A DNA stretch of 11,800 nucleotides, taken from positions 1-11,800 of the forward strand of contig JBQDBK010000026.1 of NCBI GenBank assembly GCA_052090825.1, read 5' to 3'. The stretch's first letter is position 1; each line of letters begins with the position of its first letter. The position numbers were made by a program, and so were the translations under genes. A model generated the notes under the pieces. It was given only the letters and a program-made list of their open reading frames with translations. It was not told the DNA's origin and searched no databases. This document shows positions 11,797 through 11,800 of this stretch, piece by piece. This stretch comes from JBQDBK01 sp052090825 (GTDB taxonomy: Bacteria > Bacillota > Clostridia > Tissierellales > Peptoniphilaceae).

Positions 11797-11800
11797 AAAA

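Overview
The window looks like chromosomal DNA of a low-GC, amino-acid-fermenting Clostridium (C. botulinum/C. sporogenes-like or a relative) joined to an AT-rich accessory or mobile region. The base composition, the strong AGGAGG ribosome binding sites and a D-proline reductase (Stickland) operon all fit this.

Left part (about 1-6127, minus strand). This is a compact proline reductase locus, read right to left: prdR (sigma-54 enhancer-binding regulator, TTG start), a terminator-like palindrome, a near-consensus -24/-12 promoter, then prdC (RnfC-like electron-transfer protein), prdA (pyruvoyl proprotein), a small conserved protein, and prdB. A strong terminator follows prdB, so prdD/E/F-type genes are not in this transcription unit. 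PrdB carries Cys where the characterised enzyme has selenocysteine, and no in-frame UGA is visible in prdC. The predicted PrdA cleavage site reads Ala-Cys rather than the reported Thr-Cys. Together this suggests a selenium-independent or paralogous reductase. Beyond the terminator lies an unrecognised 54-residue ORF.

Middle (6128-7816, minus strand). Two broken genes lie upstream of prdR: a DUF262 (ParB/GmrSD-like) gene cut off at its 3' end about 70 bp before prdR, and an EcoRI-family adenine methyltransferase with one in-frame TAA. They look like a dead modification/defence pair at the border of an island.

Right part (about 7817-11800, plus strand). This resembles a plasmid/ICE replication module: two small unknown ORFs, an SSB-like protein behind a strong promoter with an operator-like palindrome, a DUF3991/Toprim primase-like protein, a 133-residue protein of a kind I associate with mobile elements of Firmicutes, and a 55-residue ORF. 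The most unusual content is non-coding. A block of about 425 bp occurs twice (8245-8670 and 10698-11120), each time ending at the start codon of a different gene. Each copy contains a small hairpin, a strong intrinsic terminator, a 120-nt nested RNA fold and a Shine-Dalgarno sequence without a normal start codon. The small hairpin occurs a third time at 8139, with compensatory base changes. I read this as a duplicated regulatory leader or ncRNA that I cannot assign to a known family. The window ends in two 19-bp direct repeats that may be the edge of another element.

I saw no tRNA, rRNA, CRISPR array, integrase or complete transposase.
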